Shown here: positions 50,759 through 59,618 of the stretch, in pieces
Layout of the letters: every line of letters starts with the position of its first letter
Numbering within the stretch: the first letter of the stretch is position 1
NCBI RefSeq assembly: GCF_003253485.1
Contig: NZ_QKTX01000016.1
Span: forward strand, 1-64,000
DNA length: 64,000 bases
Reading direction: 5' to 3'
Source: Algoriphagus aquaeductus
Lineage (GTDB): Bacteria > Bacteroidota > Bacteroidia > Cytophagales > Cyclobacteriaceae
Translations under genes and position numbers: made by a program
The notes under the pieces: model-generated
The model's input: the letters and a program-made list of their open reading frames with translations, nothing else
Told to the model about the DNA's origin: nothing
Database searches by the model: none

Positions 50759-51808
50759 GTGGAATCCGTCATTTTCTCAGCTGATATCAAGAAATCTCTT
50801 TCGGAGATTTTATCCAAAATCTCCTATTCCAGGCTGATCGTATTGACAGACTTAAATACCCAAAGACATTGTCTACCGATCATTCAGGAAATTCTACCTG
50901 AAAACGCTGTTTTCATCTCTGTTTCAGCCGGAGAAATCCACAAAAACCTAGATACCTGCTCCCTGATTTGGAGCCGAATGACGGAGGAAGCTTTGGACAG
51001 AAAAGCCCTGATGATCAATCTTGGCGGTGGAGTTATCGGAGATATGGGAGGCTTTTGTGCCAGCATTTACAAAAGAGGCATCCGATTCATCAATTGCCCC
51101 ACCACCCTACTATCACAAGTAGATGCAAGTGTTGGCGGAAAATTGGGAATCGATTTCAACGGGCTGAAAAACCACCTCGGGGTATTCAATGAACCCGAAA
51201 CGGTCATTATCGCACCGGAATTTCTTAAGACATTGCCTCATGCCGAACTCCGATCCGGCTATGCAGAAATCATCAAACATGGTCTTATCCGGGATAAAGC
51301 CTATTTCCAAAAACTTCAAGCTCAAAATTGGGAAAGCCAAGATTGGGAAAGTCTGATCCGCCATTCGGTAGGGATCAAAAAAGCAGTGGTAGAAGCAGAT
51401 CCAAAAGAAAACGGACTTCGGAAAATCCTCAACTTCGGCCATACCATCGGACACGCTTTCGAGTCCTATTTTCTGGACACCCAGAATCACCTGCTTCACG
51501 GGGAAGCCATCGCTTTGGGAATGATCGCTGAGGGATTTCTTTCTTTCGAAAAAGTCGGTTTCAGCTTTGAAGAATTCAGAGAAATGAGCCGTTTTCTTCT
51601 TCAGGTATATGGGAAAGTTGATTTTCCCCTACACGAACTCGATCCCATTCTCGATCTCTGCACCCAAGACAAGAAAAACGAAGGCTCCGTTATTCTATTT
51701 TCCCTTCTCGAATCCATTGGTAACTGTACCTACAACATTCCAGTGACTCGGGAAGAAATCAAACACGCCATTCAGTATTACCACCAAATCCAAGCGGCTC
51801 AGGCCTAG
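50759..51808 (+). CDS. aroB: 3-dehydroquinate synthase
   Basis: A 349-residue NAD- and Zn-dependent enzyme converting DAHP to 3-dehydroquinate. Conserved blocks: INLGGGVIGDMGGFCA near 93, NCPTTLLSQVDASVGGKLGID near 117 (zinc/substrate region), ELRSGYAEIIKHG near 163, LNFGHTIGHAFES near 225 and LLHGEAIALGM near 246, with the zinc-binding Glu and His residues. The start is GTG at 50759. Second gene of the aromatic operon; aroA follows after 12 bases. Confidence 0.95.
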   Translation: MESVIFSADIKKSLSEILSKISYSRLIVLTDLNTQRHCLPIIQEILPENAVFISVSAGEIHKNLDTCSLIWSRMTEEALDRKALMINLGGGVIGDMGGFCASIYKRGIRFINCPTTLLSQVDASVGGKLGIDFNGLKNHLGVFNEPETVIIAPEFLKTLPHAELRSGYAEIIKHGLIRDKAYFQKLQAQNWESQDWESLIRHSVGIKKAVVEADPKENGLRKILNFGHTIGHAFESYFLDTQNHLLHGEAIALGMIAEGFLSFEKVGFSFEEFREMSRFLLQVYGKVDFPLHELDPILDLCTQDKKNEGSVILFSLLESIGNCTYNIPVTREEIKHAIQYYHQIQAAQA

Positions 51809-51820
51809 ACTATTTCCACC

Positions 51821-53053
51821 ATGCAACTCCTTCGCCTTGCTCAAAAAAGCGAATTCGATACCATACGAATACCTCTTCCCTCTTCCAAAAGCGAGTCCAA
51901 TCGGGCCTTGGTCATCGATGCCCTGACTTTAGGAAAAAACGAAATCACCAATCTTGCCGAAGCACGTGACACGCAGACCATGATTCGTTTGTTGGAAAAA
52001 AGTCCGCCGGTTTTTGACGTGCTCGATGCAGGTACGACTATGCGTTTTTTGACCGCCTACACGACGGTGACCAATCAAAAAAAGGTCATGACCGGCACAG
52101 CCCGGATGTGTGAACGTCCCATCGGCATCTTGGTGGATGCACTTCGGGCCATCGGAGCGGAAATCCATTACCTCAACAAAGAAGGTTACCCTCCTCTTGC
52201 AATTCACGGACTTCCCAAGCAGACCACCGACAAGGTGAAAATCCGCGGGGATGTATCCAGTCAATACATCTCAGCCATGCTGATGATCGCACCGATTTTG
52301 CCTTTGGGTCTGGAAATCGAGCTCGAAGGAAAAGTCGGGAGCCGAACCTACATCGAGATGACTTTGGAATTGATGGCGCAATTTGGTATTGCCTACACTT
52401 GGGAAGGAAACAAAATCCAGGTCCCTCATCAATCCTATACCCCTACCCGATTCGCGGTGGAAAGCGACTGGTCCGGAGCAAGCTACTGGTTCAGCCTCTT
52501 GGCCTGTGCGGATTCGGGAGAGCTATTTTTAGAAGGATTAAAAGAAAACAGCCTACAAGGCGACTCGGCCATTGTAGAAATCATGGACCACTTGGGCGTA
52601 AAATCCACCTTCCAAAACGGTGGTGTGCTTCTCCAAAAACAAGCCGTAAAAGGCTTGAAAAACTGGGATTTCACCCATTGCCCTGACCTCGCCCAAACTG
52701 TTGCAGTGACTTGTGCCATCTTGGGACAAAATGCAATATTCACCGGATTGGAAAGCTTGAGAATCAAGGAAACCGACCGGATCTACGCCTTGCAGCAGGA
52801 ATTGGTCAAGTTTAACGCCGAACTGAAGGAAATCAAACCGGAAGTTTTCCAGGTCATTCCTTCGGTTACCATGCCTTGCCAGGTACAAATCCACACCTAC
52901 GACGACCACCGCATGGCCATGGCCTTTATGCCGCTTTTGACCAAAACAGAAGTGGTCATCGAGGAGCCGGACGTGGTAAACAAATCCTATCCAAGCTTTT
53001 GGAAGCATGTGGCGCTGACAGGGGTCCAAGCACATAATCCAAGCGAGGTATGA
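51821..53053 (+). CDS. aroA: 3-phosphoshikimate 1-carboxyvinyltransferase (EPSP synthase)
   Basis: A 410-residue EPSP synthase joining shikimate 3-phosphate with PEP. Visible: PLPSSKSESNRALVID near 20, DAGTTMRFLTAYT near 69 (where classical enzymes have NAGT), GDVSSQYISAMLMIAP near 145, ESDWSGASYWF near 215, CPDLAQTVAVTCA near 287, LRIKETDRI near 315 and YDDHRMAMAF near 362. Slightly shorter than the E. coli enzyme. Overlaps pheA by four bases (ATGA). Confidence 0.95.
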   Translation: MQLLRLAQKSEFDTIRIPLPSSKSESNRALVIDALTLGKNEITNLAEARDTQTMIRLLEKSPPVFDVLDAGTTMRFLTAYTTVTNQKKVMTGTARMCERPIGILVDALRAIGAEIHYLNKEGYPPLAIHGLPKQTTDKVKIRGDVSSQYISAMLMIAPILPLGLEIELEGKVGSRTYIEMTLELMAQFGIAYTWEGNKIQVPHQSYTPTRFAVESDWSGASYWFSLLACADSGELFLEGLKENSLQGDSAIVEIMDHLGVKSTFQNGGVLLQKQAVKGLKNWDFTHCPDLAQTVAVTCAILGQNAIFTGLESLRIKETDRIYALQQELVKFNAELKEIKPEVFQVIPSVTMPCQVQIHTYDDHRMAMAFMPLLTKTEVVIEEPDVVNKSYPSFWKHVALTGVQAHNPSEV

Positions 53054-53874
53054 GCCTGAAAATCGCCATACAGGGAGTTCCGGGCTCTTTCCATCATCAG
53101 GTGGCTTTGAAAACCTTTGGGCTGGATTCTGAGATTTTAGCATTCAATACCTTCGAACCCGTAGCCAAATCAGTCGCTCAGGGTCAGGCTGATTTTGGCG
53201 TAATGGCCATCGAAAACTCCATTGCAGGCGCGATTTTACCCAATTACGACCTGATCGACCGGTATGAACTCTTTATCCGAGACGAATATTACCTGCCCAT
53301 AGCCCATCAACTGATGGCTTTGCCTGGACAGACTATAGGGGAAATCCGAGAAGTTCGATCTCATCCCATGGCTCTGCTTCAGTGCAAGGCTTTTTTGGCA
53401 AAATATCCCCATATTCAGCAAAATGATGATGTAGACACAGCATCAGTGGCCAAACGGATATCGGAGGAAAAACTCACCGGACTTGCCGCCATCGCCAGCG
53501 AAATCGCAGCGGAAATTTATGGCTTGGAGATTTTGGCTCGAGACATTCAGACGGTGAAAGACAACTTCACCCGATTTATCATTTTACAGAAGGAAAAGGT
53601 CCAAACCCAGATTCTTCCAAATAAAGCATCCTTCAAAATCACGATCCGAAATGAAGCCGGGGGTTTGGCCAAATTGCTCACCATGCTGGCGGATAAAGGC
53701 CTGAACCTAAGCAAAATCCAGTCGATCCCGGTCATGGAAAAACCTTGGGAATATGCCTTTTTTATCGATGCAGAATTTGGAGATTACAATCAGTTTAGAG
53801 AAGCCATGAACTTGGTGGTCAAAGATTTTGGCGACTTAAAAATATTCGGAGAATACAGCAGCAGAAAAGGATGA
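53050..53874 (+). CDS. pheA: Prephenate dehydratase with ACT domain
   Basis: A 274-residue enzyme making phenylpyruvate from prephenate. PDT domain (about 1-180): IQGVPGSFHHQVAL, ADFGVMAIENSIAG near 50, EVRSHPMALLQCKAFL near 98, TAIASEIAA-type segment and the catalytic DNFTRFIIL near 173. ACT domain (about 192-270): SFKITIRNEAGGLAKLLTML and NLSKIQSIPV, the likely phenylalanine feedback site. No chorismate mutase domain; that activity is on the first gene. Four-base overlaps on both sides. Confidence 0.94.
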   Translation: MSLKIAIQGVPGSFHHQVALKTFGLDSEILAFNTFEPVAKSVAQGQADFGVMAIENSIAGAILPNYDLIDRYELFIRDEYYLPIAHQLMALPGQTIGEIREVRSHPMALLQCKAFLAKYPHIQQNDDVDTASVAKRISEEKLTGLAAIASEIAAEIYGLEILARDIQTVKDNFTRFIILQKEKVQTQILPNKASFKITIRNEAGGLAKLLTMLADKGLNLSKIQSIPVMEKPWEYAFFIDAEFGDYNQFREAMNLVVKDFGDLKIFGEYSSRKG

Positions 53875-55019
53875 AGGGATTTGCAAACAGAATTAACAGC
53901 GTCGAAGAGTATTACTTCTCGGCCAAACTCCGGGAAGTCAACCAACTCATTGCCGAAGGTAAACCCGTGATCAATTTGGGGATCGGTTCGCCCGACCTCG
54001 CTCCCGATCGCAGCGTGATCGAAGCACTCAAAAACACGGCTGAAAACGGTCAGGCGCATGGCTACCAAAGCTATCAGGGCATTCCTGAATTGCGGATTGC
54101 GATGGCCTCATTTTACCACCGTGAGTTTGGCGTCGAGCTTGTTCCCAACAAGGAAATCCTTCCATTAATGGGCTCCAAAGAAGGGATTCTGCACATCAGC
54201 ATGGCTTTTCTCAATCCCGGCGACCAAGTCCTCATTCCCAACCCTGGCTATCCGACCTATACCTCGGTGACTCGATTGCTGGAAGCCGAACCGATTTTCT
54301 ATTCCTTGGATCTGGAGAAAAAAGGAAGACCCAATCTGGAAGAGCTGGGGCAAAAAGATCTCTCCAAGGTCAAGTTGATGTGGATCAATTATCCGCATAT
54401 GCCAACGGGAGCTGCAGGTTCAATGGAAATCCTGACCGAATTGGTTGCTTTTGCCCAAAAGCATGACATCATCCTCGTCAATGACAATCCCTACAGCCAC
54501 ATCCTGAATCCGCAACCCTTGAGCGTGTTGAGCATTCCGGGTGGAAAAGAGGTCGCTTTGGAGCTGAACTCACTCAGCAAAACCTTCAATATGCCGGGTT
54601 GGCGAGTGGGCATGCTCTGCGGTCGGGAAGACTATGTAGCCGCCGTGCTCAAGGTCAAGTCCAACATGGATTCAGGCATGTTTCTCGGACTTCAAAAAGG
54701 CGCCATAGCAGCCCTTTCTTTAGGTAAAAACTGGTTTGCTGACCAAAACGAAATCTACACCAACCGTCGAAAGCTCATCTGGAAACTTGCCGATCACCTC
54801 GGCCTCAGCTACGATACCAAAGGCACCGGTCTTTTTGTCTGGTGTAAAGTCGAAGGGGAAAAATCCCCTGAGGAACTTGTCGATTGGCTGCTTTACGAAA
54901 AAAACATCTTCATCACTCCGGGTAAAATCTTCGGCACTGCAGGAAATGACTACGTGCGTTTCTCTCTCTGCATGCCCGAATTCAAAATCCTGGAGGCTAT
55001 CAACCGTATCAAACCTTAA
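53871..55019 (+). CDS. PLP-dependent class I/II aminotransferase of the aromatic operon
   Basis: A 382-residue fold-type I aminotransferase: INLGIGSPDLAPD near 35, YQSYQGIPELRIAMA near 64, GSKEGILHISMAFLNPGD near 103, NPGYPTYTS near 125, NDNPYSHILN near 203, SLSKTFNMPGWRVGM near 232 with the Schiff-base Lys, and VRFSLCMPE near 365. Its place between pheA and tyrA suggests it converts phenylpyruvate and 4-hydroxyphenylpyruvate to Phe and Tyr, or prephenate to arogenate. Specificity is inferred from position alone. Confidence 0.9.
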   Translation: MKGFANRINSVEEYYFSAKLREVNQLIAEGKPVINLGIGSPDLAPDRSVIEALKNTAENGQAHGYQSYQGIPELRIAMASFYHREFGVELVPNKEILPLMGSKEGILHISMAFLNPGDQVLIPNPGYPTYTSVTRLLEAEPIFYSLDLEKKGRPNLEELGQKDLSKVKLMWINYPHMPTGAAGSMEILTELVAFAQKHDIILVNDNPYSHILNPQPLSVLSIPGGKEVALELNSLSKTFNMPGWRVGMLCGREDYVAAVLKVKSNMDSGMFLGLQKGAIAALSLGKNWFADQNEIYTNRRKLIWKLADHLGLSYDTKGTGLFVWCKVEGEKSPEELVDWLLYEKNIFITPGKIFGTAGNDYVRFSLCMPEFKILEAINRIKP

Positions 55020-55026
55020 CCTTGCT

Positions 55027-55875
55027 ATGCGAAAAATACACATCATTGGACTCGGACTCTTGGGAGGTTCCTTTGGACTGGGAGCACGACAAAAATTCCC
55101 CGAAATCAGCATCACCGGCCACGACTCCAACCCTCAAAACTTGAAAGATGCCTTGACTTTGGGCATTATCACCGAAGCTAAAGAAACACCTGATGCCGAT
55201 ACCGATTTGGTCATCTTGGCAACACCTGCTGATACGCTTGGTGAGCTTTTGCTTCAGACCTTGGATCAGGTAGGCGAAAACACCCTGATTTTTGATGTGG
55301 GTTCGACCAAGGCCAAGCTCTGCGCCTTGATGGCTGGCCATCCCAAAAGAAGACAGTACTTGGCCGCCCACCCGATTGCGGGAACGGAATATTCCGGTCC
55401 GAAAGCTGCTTTTGCAGACCTGCTTGACCGCAAAGTGATGATCATCTGCGAACTCGAAAAAACGGATCTTCATCTAAAGGAGAAGGCCTACAAGCTCTTT
55501 GATGCGCTCAACCTGAAGTTACGTTTCATGGATCCGGAGGAGCATGACCGTCATTTGGCATTCGTGTCTCATCTTTCCCATGCTTCTTCGTTTATGCTGG
55601 GTCAGACCGTCTTGCAAAAAATGAAGGACGACAAAAACATCTTCGATATGGCGGGTTCGGGTTTTGCATCTACCGTGCGACTGGCAAAGTCAAGCCCGGC
55701 GATGTGGGCACCGATCTTTGTCGAAAACAAGGAAAATGTACTGGCTGCCTTGGATGGCTATATCCAAAATCTGACCGATTTCAGAAACAAAATCGCCGCG
55801 GACGACACGAAGGGATTGTATGATGAAATGGCGGAGATCAATAAAATTCGGGATATTTTGGATTTGGGAAAATAG
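55027..55875 (+). CDS. tyrA: Prephenate dehydrogenase
   Basis: A 282-residue TyrA: IHIIGLGLLGGSFGLG at the start is the NAD-binding GxGxxG motif; DLVILATPAD near 60; DVGSTKAKLCALM near 89; HPIAGTEYSGPKAA near 117 and HDRHLAFVSHLSHASSF near 175 with the catalytic His region. It forms 4-hydroxyphenylpyruvate (or Tyr from arogenate). ATG at 55027 starts directly before the Rossmann strand, seven bases after the aminotransferase stop. Last gene of the operon; a terminator follows at 55913-55945. Confidence 0.94.
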   Translation: MRKIHIIGLGLLGGSFGLGARQKFPEISITGHDSNPQNLKDALTLGIITEAKETPDADTDLVILATPADTLGELLLQTLDQVGENTLIFDVGSTKAKLCALMAGHPKRRQYLAAHPIAGTEYSGPKAAFADLLDRKVMIICELEKTDLHLKEKAYKLFDALNLKLRFMDPEEHDRHLAFVSHLSHASSFMLGQTVLQKMKDDKNIFDMAGSGFASTVRLAKSSPAMWAPIFVENKENVLAALDGYIQNLTDFRNKIAADDTKGLYDEMAEINKIRDILDLGK

Positions 55876-55905
55876 ACGATTTCGGATTTCGGATTTCAGA
55901 TTTCG
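55876..55905. repeat. GATTTCGGATTTCGG tandem stutter after tyrA
   Basis: CGATTTCGGATTTCGGATTT continues into CAGATTTCGG: four near-exact copies of GATTTCGG in a row, directly after the tyrA stop. The family recurs at 28150-28215, 56398-56428 and 59500-59536. Confidence 0.6.
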
Positions 55906-55912
55906 GAAAAAG

Positions 55913-55950
55913 AACCTCAGAGTTATTACCTATTACTTTGAGGTTTTTTG
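55913..55950. terminator. Terminator of the aromatic operon
   Basis: AACCTCAGAGT (55913-55923) pairs with ACTTTGAGGTT (55935-55945), eleven pairs including one G-U, followed by TTTTG and more T's. The right arm overlaps the last codons of the converging four-helix gene (stop at 55933-55935). Confidence 0.8.
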
Positions 55951-56295
55951 ATTTTTTCTCGTAGTATTTATCGTGGAGACTACGATGGCTAACAATTCAT
56001 TGCATTCTTTCCAAAGTGGATCTATTTGTTCCTGATTTGCCAAACCTGAATCAGAAATTAGCTCTAACCAGTAAAGAGTTTCGTCAGATTCCTCTTCCAC
56101 AATTCCTAATTTGGAAAGAAATTCAGCTGTAGACCTACCTCGTAATGCAGATCTGTAATTCGCACCCATAGAAGTAGATGACCTTATGATTTGATTACTA
56201 ATTATAAAAGTCGCATTCCTTTTGGGAAGTAAGTCACAAAGTTGAATAATACTTAAGGCAAATTTCTTGAAACGAATTTTCAATTGCTCTTTCAT
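55933..56295 (-). CDS. Four-helix bundle protein (23S rRNA intervening-sequence / S23 type)
   Basis: A 120-residue all-helical protein with the S23 pattern: FKKFALSIIQLCDLLPKR, IISNQIIRSSTSMGANYRSAL and FLSKLGIVEEESDETLYWLEL. Such proteins were first seen in spirochaete 23S rRNA insertions and are common as single genes in Bacteroidetes, where they may assist transposition or diversity-generating elements; no such element is nearby. Function unknown. Confidence 0.85.
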   Translation of the reverse strand: MKEQLKIRFKKFALSIIQLCDLLPKRNATFIISNQIIRSSTSMGANYRSALRGRSTAEFLSKLGIVEEESDETLYWLELISDSGLANQEQIDPLWKECNELLAIVVSTINTTRKNQKTSK

Positions 56296-56397
56296 AGGGA
56301 TTTGATTTTAAGGTTATAGATTTGAAAAATCAGAAATAAAGTAATATTTAATTTATTATAAATCAATTACTTAAAAAGGTTAATCCGCTTAGGGAAA

Positions 56398-56428
56398 TTC
56401 CGATATCCGAAATCCCACATCCGAAATT
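56398..56428. repeat. TCCGAAATCCCACATCCGAAATT stutter
   Basis: TTCCGATATCCGAAATCCC and ACATCCGAAATTG, the reverse-oriented form of the GGATTTCGG family, about 10 bases upstream of the Kelch-protein start. The adjoining 56296-56397 is AT-rich with no visible gene. Confidence 0.5.
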
Positions 56429-56437
56429 GAAAAACCT

Positions 56438-57406
56438 ATGAAACCCAGCCTAATCCTTCTCTTCTTCCTTCTTTCCACAAGCCTTTTCGCTCAGGAATCC
56501 TGGACGACCATCACTCTAAAAACCGAAGCCACTCCGCGCCATGAAAACTCCTTTGTGGAATGCGGCGGCAAGCTCTATTCCCTCGGTGGCCGTGGGGAAA
56601 GACCGGTGGAGGAATACGATCCCAAAACCAATACCTGGACCAAATTGGCCGATGCCCCCATGGAAATCCACCATTTCCAGGCCATCAGCTACCAAGGGGA
56701 AATCTGGGTGGTAGGCGCTTTGACTGGAAAATATCCCCACGAAACTCCGATTCCAAACATCCTGATTTTTAATCCCAAAACGAAAACCTGGAGAGATGGA
56801 CCAGCGCTTCCCGAAGGACGATTGAGAGGATCTGCGGGTGTTTTTGTTCGGAACAGCAAAATCTACATGGTCTGCGGAATCCAGGATGGACATTATGACG
56901 GATTTGTCTCCTGGTTTGACGAACTCGATCCGAAAACCGGAAAATGGACCTCTCTTACCGATGCGCCCCGTGCACGCGACCATGTAAGCGCAGCCATGGT
57001 GGGAGATCGATTGTATTTGGCTGGGGGCCGAACTTCCCATGCAAAAATCGGCCGCGTCATCGACACTACCATCAAAGATGTGGATTACTACGACTTCAAA
57101 ACCAAGACTTGGCATACCATCGAAAACGGTATCCCTACCGAACGTGCAGGAAACTCCAACCTGGGCATCGGCCCTTATTTGGTCGTGCTAAATGGAGAAA
57201 GCGGCGTGCAGACTCCCGCCCATGCCGAAGTGGAAGTTCTCGATACTCGCACCCACACCTGGAGCAAATTGCCCAATCTCAATCAAGGCAGGCACGGCAC
57301 AGGAGCAGCGTTTTTGGATGGGAAAATCTGGGTTCAGGCAGGTTCAGCTAACCGCGGCGGCGGACCTGAAATCAGTACCATGGAGGTGTTGGAGTGGAGA
57401 AAATAA
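56438..57406 (+). CDS. Secreted Kelch-repeat beta-propeller protein
   Basis: A 322-residue protein with a signal peptide (SLILLFFLLSTSLFAQ) and six Kelch-type blades: KLYSLGGRGERPVEEYDPKT, EIWVVGALTG, KIYMVCGIQDG, RLYLAGGRTSH, LVVLNGESGV and KIWVQAGSANRGGG, each followed by an aromatic strand near KTWxxL. Periplasmic or surface-bound; possibly a sialate-mutarotase-like or carbohydrate-binding role, which cannot be told by eye. Confidence 0.85.
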   Translation: MKPSLILLFFLLSTSLFAQESWTTITLKTEATPRHENSFVECGGKLYSLGGRGERPVEEYDPKTNTWTKLADAPMEIHHFQAISYQGEIWVVGALTGKYPHETPIPNILIFNPKTKTWRDGPALPEGRLRGSAGVFVRNSKIYMVCGIQDGHYDGFVSWFDELDPKTGKWTSLTDAPRARDHVSAAMVGDRLYLAGGRTSHAKIGRVIDTTIKDVDYYDFKTKTWHTIENGIPTERAGNSNLGIGPYLVVLNGESGVQTPAHAEVEVLDTRTHTWSKLPNLNQGRHGTGAAFLDGKIWVQAGSANRGGGPEISTMEVLEWRK

Positions 57407-57478
57407 TACCGCAATCAGCTTAAATCCGCTTCTTGCGAGAGAGAATTCGTATATTTTCAAAAGATAAAAGCGATAGAC

Positions 57479-57721
57479 ATGGCAACCCTAACTGTCAATA
57501 ACAAAATATTAGAAAAGTATTTAAGCGTTTTGGAAGGATTTGACAAGTCTTCAAAGAAAACGATTATTGAAAAACTAAGTAAATCTCTTGAAGATAAAGC
57601 TATTAAAACAGATTTGGAATCCTTATTTGGTGCTTGGGAAGACGAAAAAAGCTCAGACGAAATCATCAAAGAAATTAGAGATTCAAGAGTAGAAAAATCA
57701 GAAAAACTAAGTTTTGAATGA
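57479..57721 (+). CDS. Antitoxin of a PIN-toxin pair
   Basis: An 80-residue, highly charged helical protein (LTVNNKILEKYLSVLEGF, then KKTIIEKLSKSLEDKAI, tail rich in E, K, S). The N-terminal strand-helix arrangement fits a small DNA-binding antitoxin, though it is not clearly one named family. It overlaps the PIN gene by four bases (ATGA at 57718-57721), which is the main support for the call. Confidence 0.72.
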   Translation: MATLTVNNKILEKYLSVLEGFDKSSKKTIIEKLSKSLEDKAIKTDLESLFGAWEDEKSSDEIIKEIRDSRVEKSEKLSFE

Positions 57722-58116
57722 AATACCTTTTAGACACGAATATTTGTGTTCACTTTTTAAGAGGAAACTTTGAATTAATAAACAAATTCAGGCAAATCGG
57801 CATTGAAAATTGCGCTATTTCTGAGATAACATTTGCAGAATTAGTATTTGGAGCTGAAAACAGTTCAAACCCTGAAAAAAATCTTGAGCTGATTGAGGCA
57901 TTTACAAACCAATTGATCATTCTACCGATTTTCAATGCAATTCACCTTTATGCAAAAGAAAAAGCGCGTTTAAGATCAAAAGGCCTAATGATCAGTGATT
58001 TTGATTTGCTAATTGGCTGCACGGCAATAGAAAAAGGCATGATCATGGTAACTGAAAACCAAAAAGAATTTGAAAGAATCACGAATATCAAAATCGAAAA
58101 TTGGGTAGTAAGATAA
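57718..58116 (+). CDS. vapC: VapC-type PIN-domain toxin, second locus
   Basis: A 132-residue PIN domain of the FitB/VapC kind: YLLDTNICVHFLRG (D6), SEITFAELVFGAE (E41), ISDFDLLIGCTAI (D94/D96) and MVTENQKEFERI, all the metal-binding positions intact. It differs widely from the PIN protein at 18020, so the two loci are not recent duplicates. Predicted RNase held in check by the upstream partner. Local base composition is more AT-rich than in the flanking genes, which fits recent arrival. Confidence 0.87.
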   Translation: MKYLLDTNICVHFLRGNFELINKFRQIGIENCAISEITFAELVFGAENSSNPEKNLELIEAFTNQLIILPIFNAIHLYAKEKARLRSKGLMISDFDLLIGCTAIEKGMIMVTENQKEFERITNIKIENWVVR

Positions 58117-58195
58117 CCCTGAATTAACCAATTAGACTGCCAAAAAATTAATTTGGTCTTCTCAAATCAAAACCCTTAAAAATTCTTTTCCCTTA

Positions 58196-59500
58196 GTGAC
58201 CAAACAGCCAAATTCCAATCCCTCTTCCGAAGAAAAACTCCCCCGAAACCTTGGCCTTTGGGGCATTTGGATGCTGGTAGTCAATGGCTTGATTGGCGCG
58301 GGGATTTTTGGTTTGCCAAGTGGGGCAGCAGCTTTAGCAGAAGAATACAGCGTGTTGGTTTACGCCTTCTGTGCCTTGCTGATTCTTCCTGTGATTTTAT
58401 GTTTTGCGGAGTTGGGCAGCTACTTCCGGGGCACGGGCGGACCGATTCGGTATGGCACCTTGGCTTTTGGGCCATTTGTCGGATTTCAAGGAGGATGGTT
58501 GTATTACTTAGCCCGATTGATTTCCTTTTCTGCCAACACGGTTTTGCTCACGGATTCCATCGCCTATTTCATTGCGGGAGCGGGTGAAGGAACAGGCCGC
58601 TTGATCTCTTTGGCCCTGATCTGCATAGGCCTGAGTGTGATCAACGTCTTGGGTTCGGTCGAGTCCATCCGATCCATGACGCTTTTTACAGTCATCAAAT
58701 TTGCCGTTTTGATTCTCCTGCCAGTTGGAGGATTTATTCTACTTGGTCCTTCGGTAATTCCGAGCTTTGACTCTCCCCTACCACCGGTTTCAGATTTGGG
58801 AGCGGCAGCATTGCTGTTGATTTATGCCTTTGTGGGATTTGAAGGCGCAGTGGTGCCGGCAGGCGAAGCCAAGCGACCGGAGCGGGATATGCCTTTGGGT
58901 CTGCTGCTTGGATTGGCGGTGGTAGCGGTGCTGTACATGCTGATTCAGGTCGTGTCTCAGGCTGCAGTACCAACGATCGCGGAGTCTAAAACCCCACTGT
59001 TGGACGTATCCTCCACACTTTTTGGAAGCCCCGGTGCGGTGATTTTGATGATTGGGGTGGCTGCTTCGGTGATTGCCAACTTGATCAGTTCCATGTTTTC
59101 CGCCACTCGGGTGACCTACGCCCTTTCCTTGGAAAAGTCATTACCGCGCTGGTTTGGGGAAGTTCATCCGAAGTTTCTCACTCCCGCCAATTCGGTCATT
59201 TTCTTTGGTTTGGCTGCATTTTTCCTTTCCGCTTTTGGATCGTTTACCGCCTTAGCGGCGATGACTGTCCTTTCCCGATTGTTCCTGTTTATCATGAGTT
59301 GCGCGGCGATCCCAAAGCTGAGACCACAGTTTCGTGGGGAAGGTAGATTTATTTTGAAAGGAGGCTACCTGATTCCCGTTTTGGGGATTATGGCCTGTCT
59401 TTGGCTAATGATGCAGGTAAGCGAGCGCTCGATTTGGATGACTGCGATTTTTGTGGGAATTGGAACGGGCTTGTATTGGGTGGGGAAAAAGCAGAATTGA
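58196..59500 (+). CDS. APC-family amino acid permease
   Basis: A 434-residue inner-membrane protein with about 12 hydrophobic segments. The first helix carries VNGLIGAGIFGLPSG, the substrate-binding unwound helix of APC transporters; LLIYAFVGFEGAVVPAGEAKRP near 202-223 is the conserved helix-6 region. Amino acid uptake or exchange is likely, substrate unknown. Start GTG at 58196: no ATG lies before the first helix in the right place. It stands alone. Confidence 0.88.
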   Translation: MTKQPNSNPSSEEKLPRNLGLWGIWMLVVNGLIGAGIFGLPSGAAALAEEYSVLVYAFCALLILPVILCFAELGSYFRGTGGPIRYGTLAFGPFVGFQGGWLYYLARLISFSANTVLLTDSIAYFIAGAGEGTGRLISLALICIGLSVINVLGSVESIRSMTLFTVIKFAVLILLPVGGFILLGPSVIPSFDSPLPPVSDLGAAALLLIYAFVGFEGAVVPAGEAKRPERDMPLGLLLGLAVVAVLYMLIQVVSQAAVPTIAESKTPLLDVSSTLFGSPGAVILMIGVAASVIANLISSMFSATRVTYALSLEKSLPRWFGEVHPKFLTPANSVIFFGLAAFFLSAFGSFTALAAMTVLSRLFLFIMSCAAIPKLRPQFRGEGRFILKGGYLIPVLGIMACLWLMMQVSERSIWMTAIFVGIGTGLYWVGKKQN

Positions 59501-59618
59501 GGTCGGATTTGGGATTTCGGATTTCGGATTTTCGTCAAAACCTACTTGGCTATTCAACTTTAGGTGTTCAGTGTTCATTCGAACTTCGCTATTCGACATT
59601 CGGTGTTCGACATTCATA
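59500..59618. repeat. GGATTTCGG stutter followed by GGTGTTCAGTGTTC / CGACATTCGGTGTTC stutter
   Basis: GGTCGGATTTGGGATTTCGG then ATTTCGGATTTTCG (59501-59536) is followed by a second word family, TTTAGGTGTTCAGTGTTC and ATTCGACATTCGGTGTTCG (59558-59614). The remaining gap to 59890 holds no gene I can support. Confidence 0.5.

Noticed and set aside
54736-55026. Long N-terminal extension of tyrA
   Set aside because: It overlaps the aminotransferase gene in another frame over 290 bases and is Ser/Thr-rich without homology; the ATG at 55027 directly precedes the NAD-binding motif.
55933-56295. The four-helix S23-type gene as part of a diversity-generating retroelement
   Set aside because: No reverse transcriptase or template/variable repeat pair is present in the window.
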